DNA of 6,898 nt from Phycisphaerales bacterium. Lineage in GTDB: Bacteria > Planctomycetota > Phycisphaerae > Phycisphaerales > Phycisphaeraceae. Shown piece after piece: positions 6,680 through 6,898 of the stretch. Position numbers and translations under genes: made by a program. The stretch spans positions 1 through 6,898 of the forward strand of contig JAAUTM010000070.1 in the NCBI GenBank assembly GCA_012031455.1, given 5' to 3'. The notes below the pieces were generated by a model that was not told the DNA's origin, made no database searches, and was given only the letters and a program-made list of their open reading frames with translations. How positions within the stretch are numbered: the first letter of the stretch is position 1; every line of letters begins with the position of its first letter.

Positions 6680-6898
6680 ATGCTAGATTACGAAAAGAAA
6701 ACCATTGGTGCTTTTTATACGTCTGGCGATGTAGCACATTACCTTACTGAAAGAGTAATTGAAAACAAACATCAAAAGATACTGGAACCATCCTTTGGAG
6801 ATGGCTCGTTTATTAATGCTCTAATCGACAGATATTTCATGATGGGATGGGATGATAATTTAAAAAATAATCTATATGCGTAGAAATACGAGAAAGCG
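6680..6898 (+). CDS. N6-adenine DNA methyltransferase, N-terminal part, frameshifted and cut by the window end
   Basis: Start of an adenine-specific DNA methyltransferase of the Eco57I/TaqI-like group, which transfers methyl from S-adenosylmethionine to adenine N6, often in restriction-modification or related defence systems. GAFYT at residues 10-14, followed by VAHYLTERVI, matches the N-terminal motif X region, and ILEPSFGDGSF at 34-44 is the SAM-binding motif I. The catalytic NPPY-type motif would lie beyond the window. ATG 6680 is preferred over TTG 6677 because AAAAGG (6668-6673) sits six bases before the ATG. The frame hits TAG at 6881-6883 right after NNLYA. Adding one G there gives YAVEIRES up to the window end, as expected for the acidic motif II strand, so one base is probably missing. 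The AT-rich codon use is unlike everything to the left, marking a different source genome or a recently acquired island. Confidence 0.78.

Overview
The window looks like a metagenome-type contig that joins DNA from at least three sources, not one natural locus. Positions 1 to about 5,703 form a coherent block of moderate GC with five recognisable genes. About 5,688-6,445 is GC-rich and holds two gene fragments from elsewhere. From about 6,545 to the end the DNA turns sharply AT-rich and carries the start of a DNA methyltransferase gene. The first block resembles Planctomycetota or a similar bacterium. This rests on remembered family resemblance, in particular an AhbC-like radical SAM enzyme, a HAL2-type bisphosphate nucleotidase and the PA0069-type radical SAM protein, and is held loosely.

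Layout: (1) a PA0069-family radical SAM protein on the plus strand (about 111-1,281), broken by a one-base shift near 835-838; (2) convergent to it, a GAF plus HD-GYP cyclic-di-GMP phosphodiesterase on the minus strand (2,759 down to 1,348), with a shift near 1,598 that affects only its tail; (3) upstream of that on the same strand, a radical SAM/SPASM protein closely resembling AhbC of the siroheme-dependent heme pathway (4,167 to 2,938); (4) a membrane PAP2 phosphatase on the minus strand (5,034 to 4,336); (5) divergent from it, a HAL2/CysQ-type 3'(2'),5'-bisphosphate nucleotidase starting at 5,175. Gene 5 has lost two bases in its metal-binding motif and is cut off at 5,703. There it runs through a stretch of up to 16 bases, readable in both families, into the end of a CckA-like hybrid histidine kinase. 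That piece in turn runs in frame into a nitroreductase lacking its start. The nitroreductase can only be read by assuming about eight one-base insertions or deletions in 450 bases. A short gap then leads to the AT-rich methyltransferase start, itself frameshifted just before the window ends.

The genes of the first block do not form an obvious single pathway. They are a radical SAM housekeeping-type protein, a signalling phosphodiesterase, a probable tetrapyrrole-modifying enzyme, a lipid or diphosphate phosphatase and a sulfur-metabolism phosphatase.

I see no CRISPR array, transposase, tRNA, rRNA or convincing new system. The main result is the mosaic structure plus a consistent pattern of single-base homopolymer shifts, which points to sequencing or assembly error more than to gene decay. 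Apparent fusions and truncations in the right-hand 1.2 kb should not be taken as biology without read-level support.
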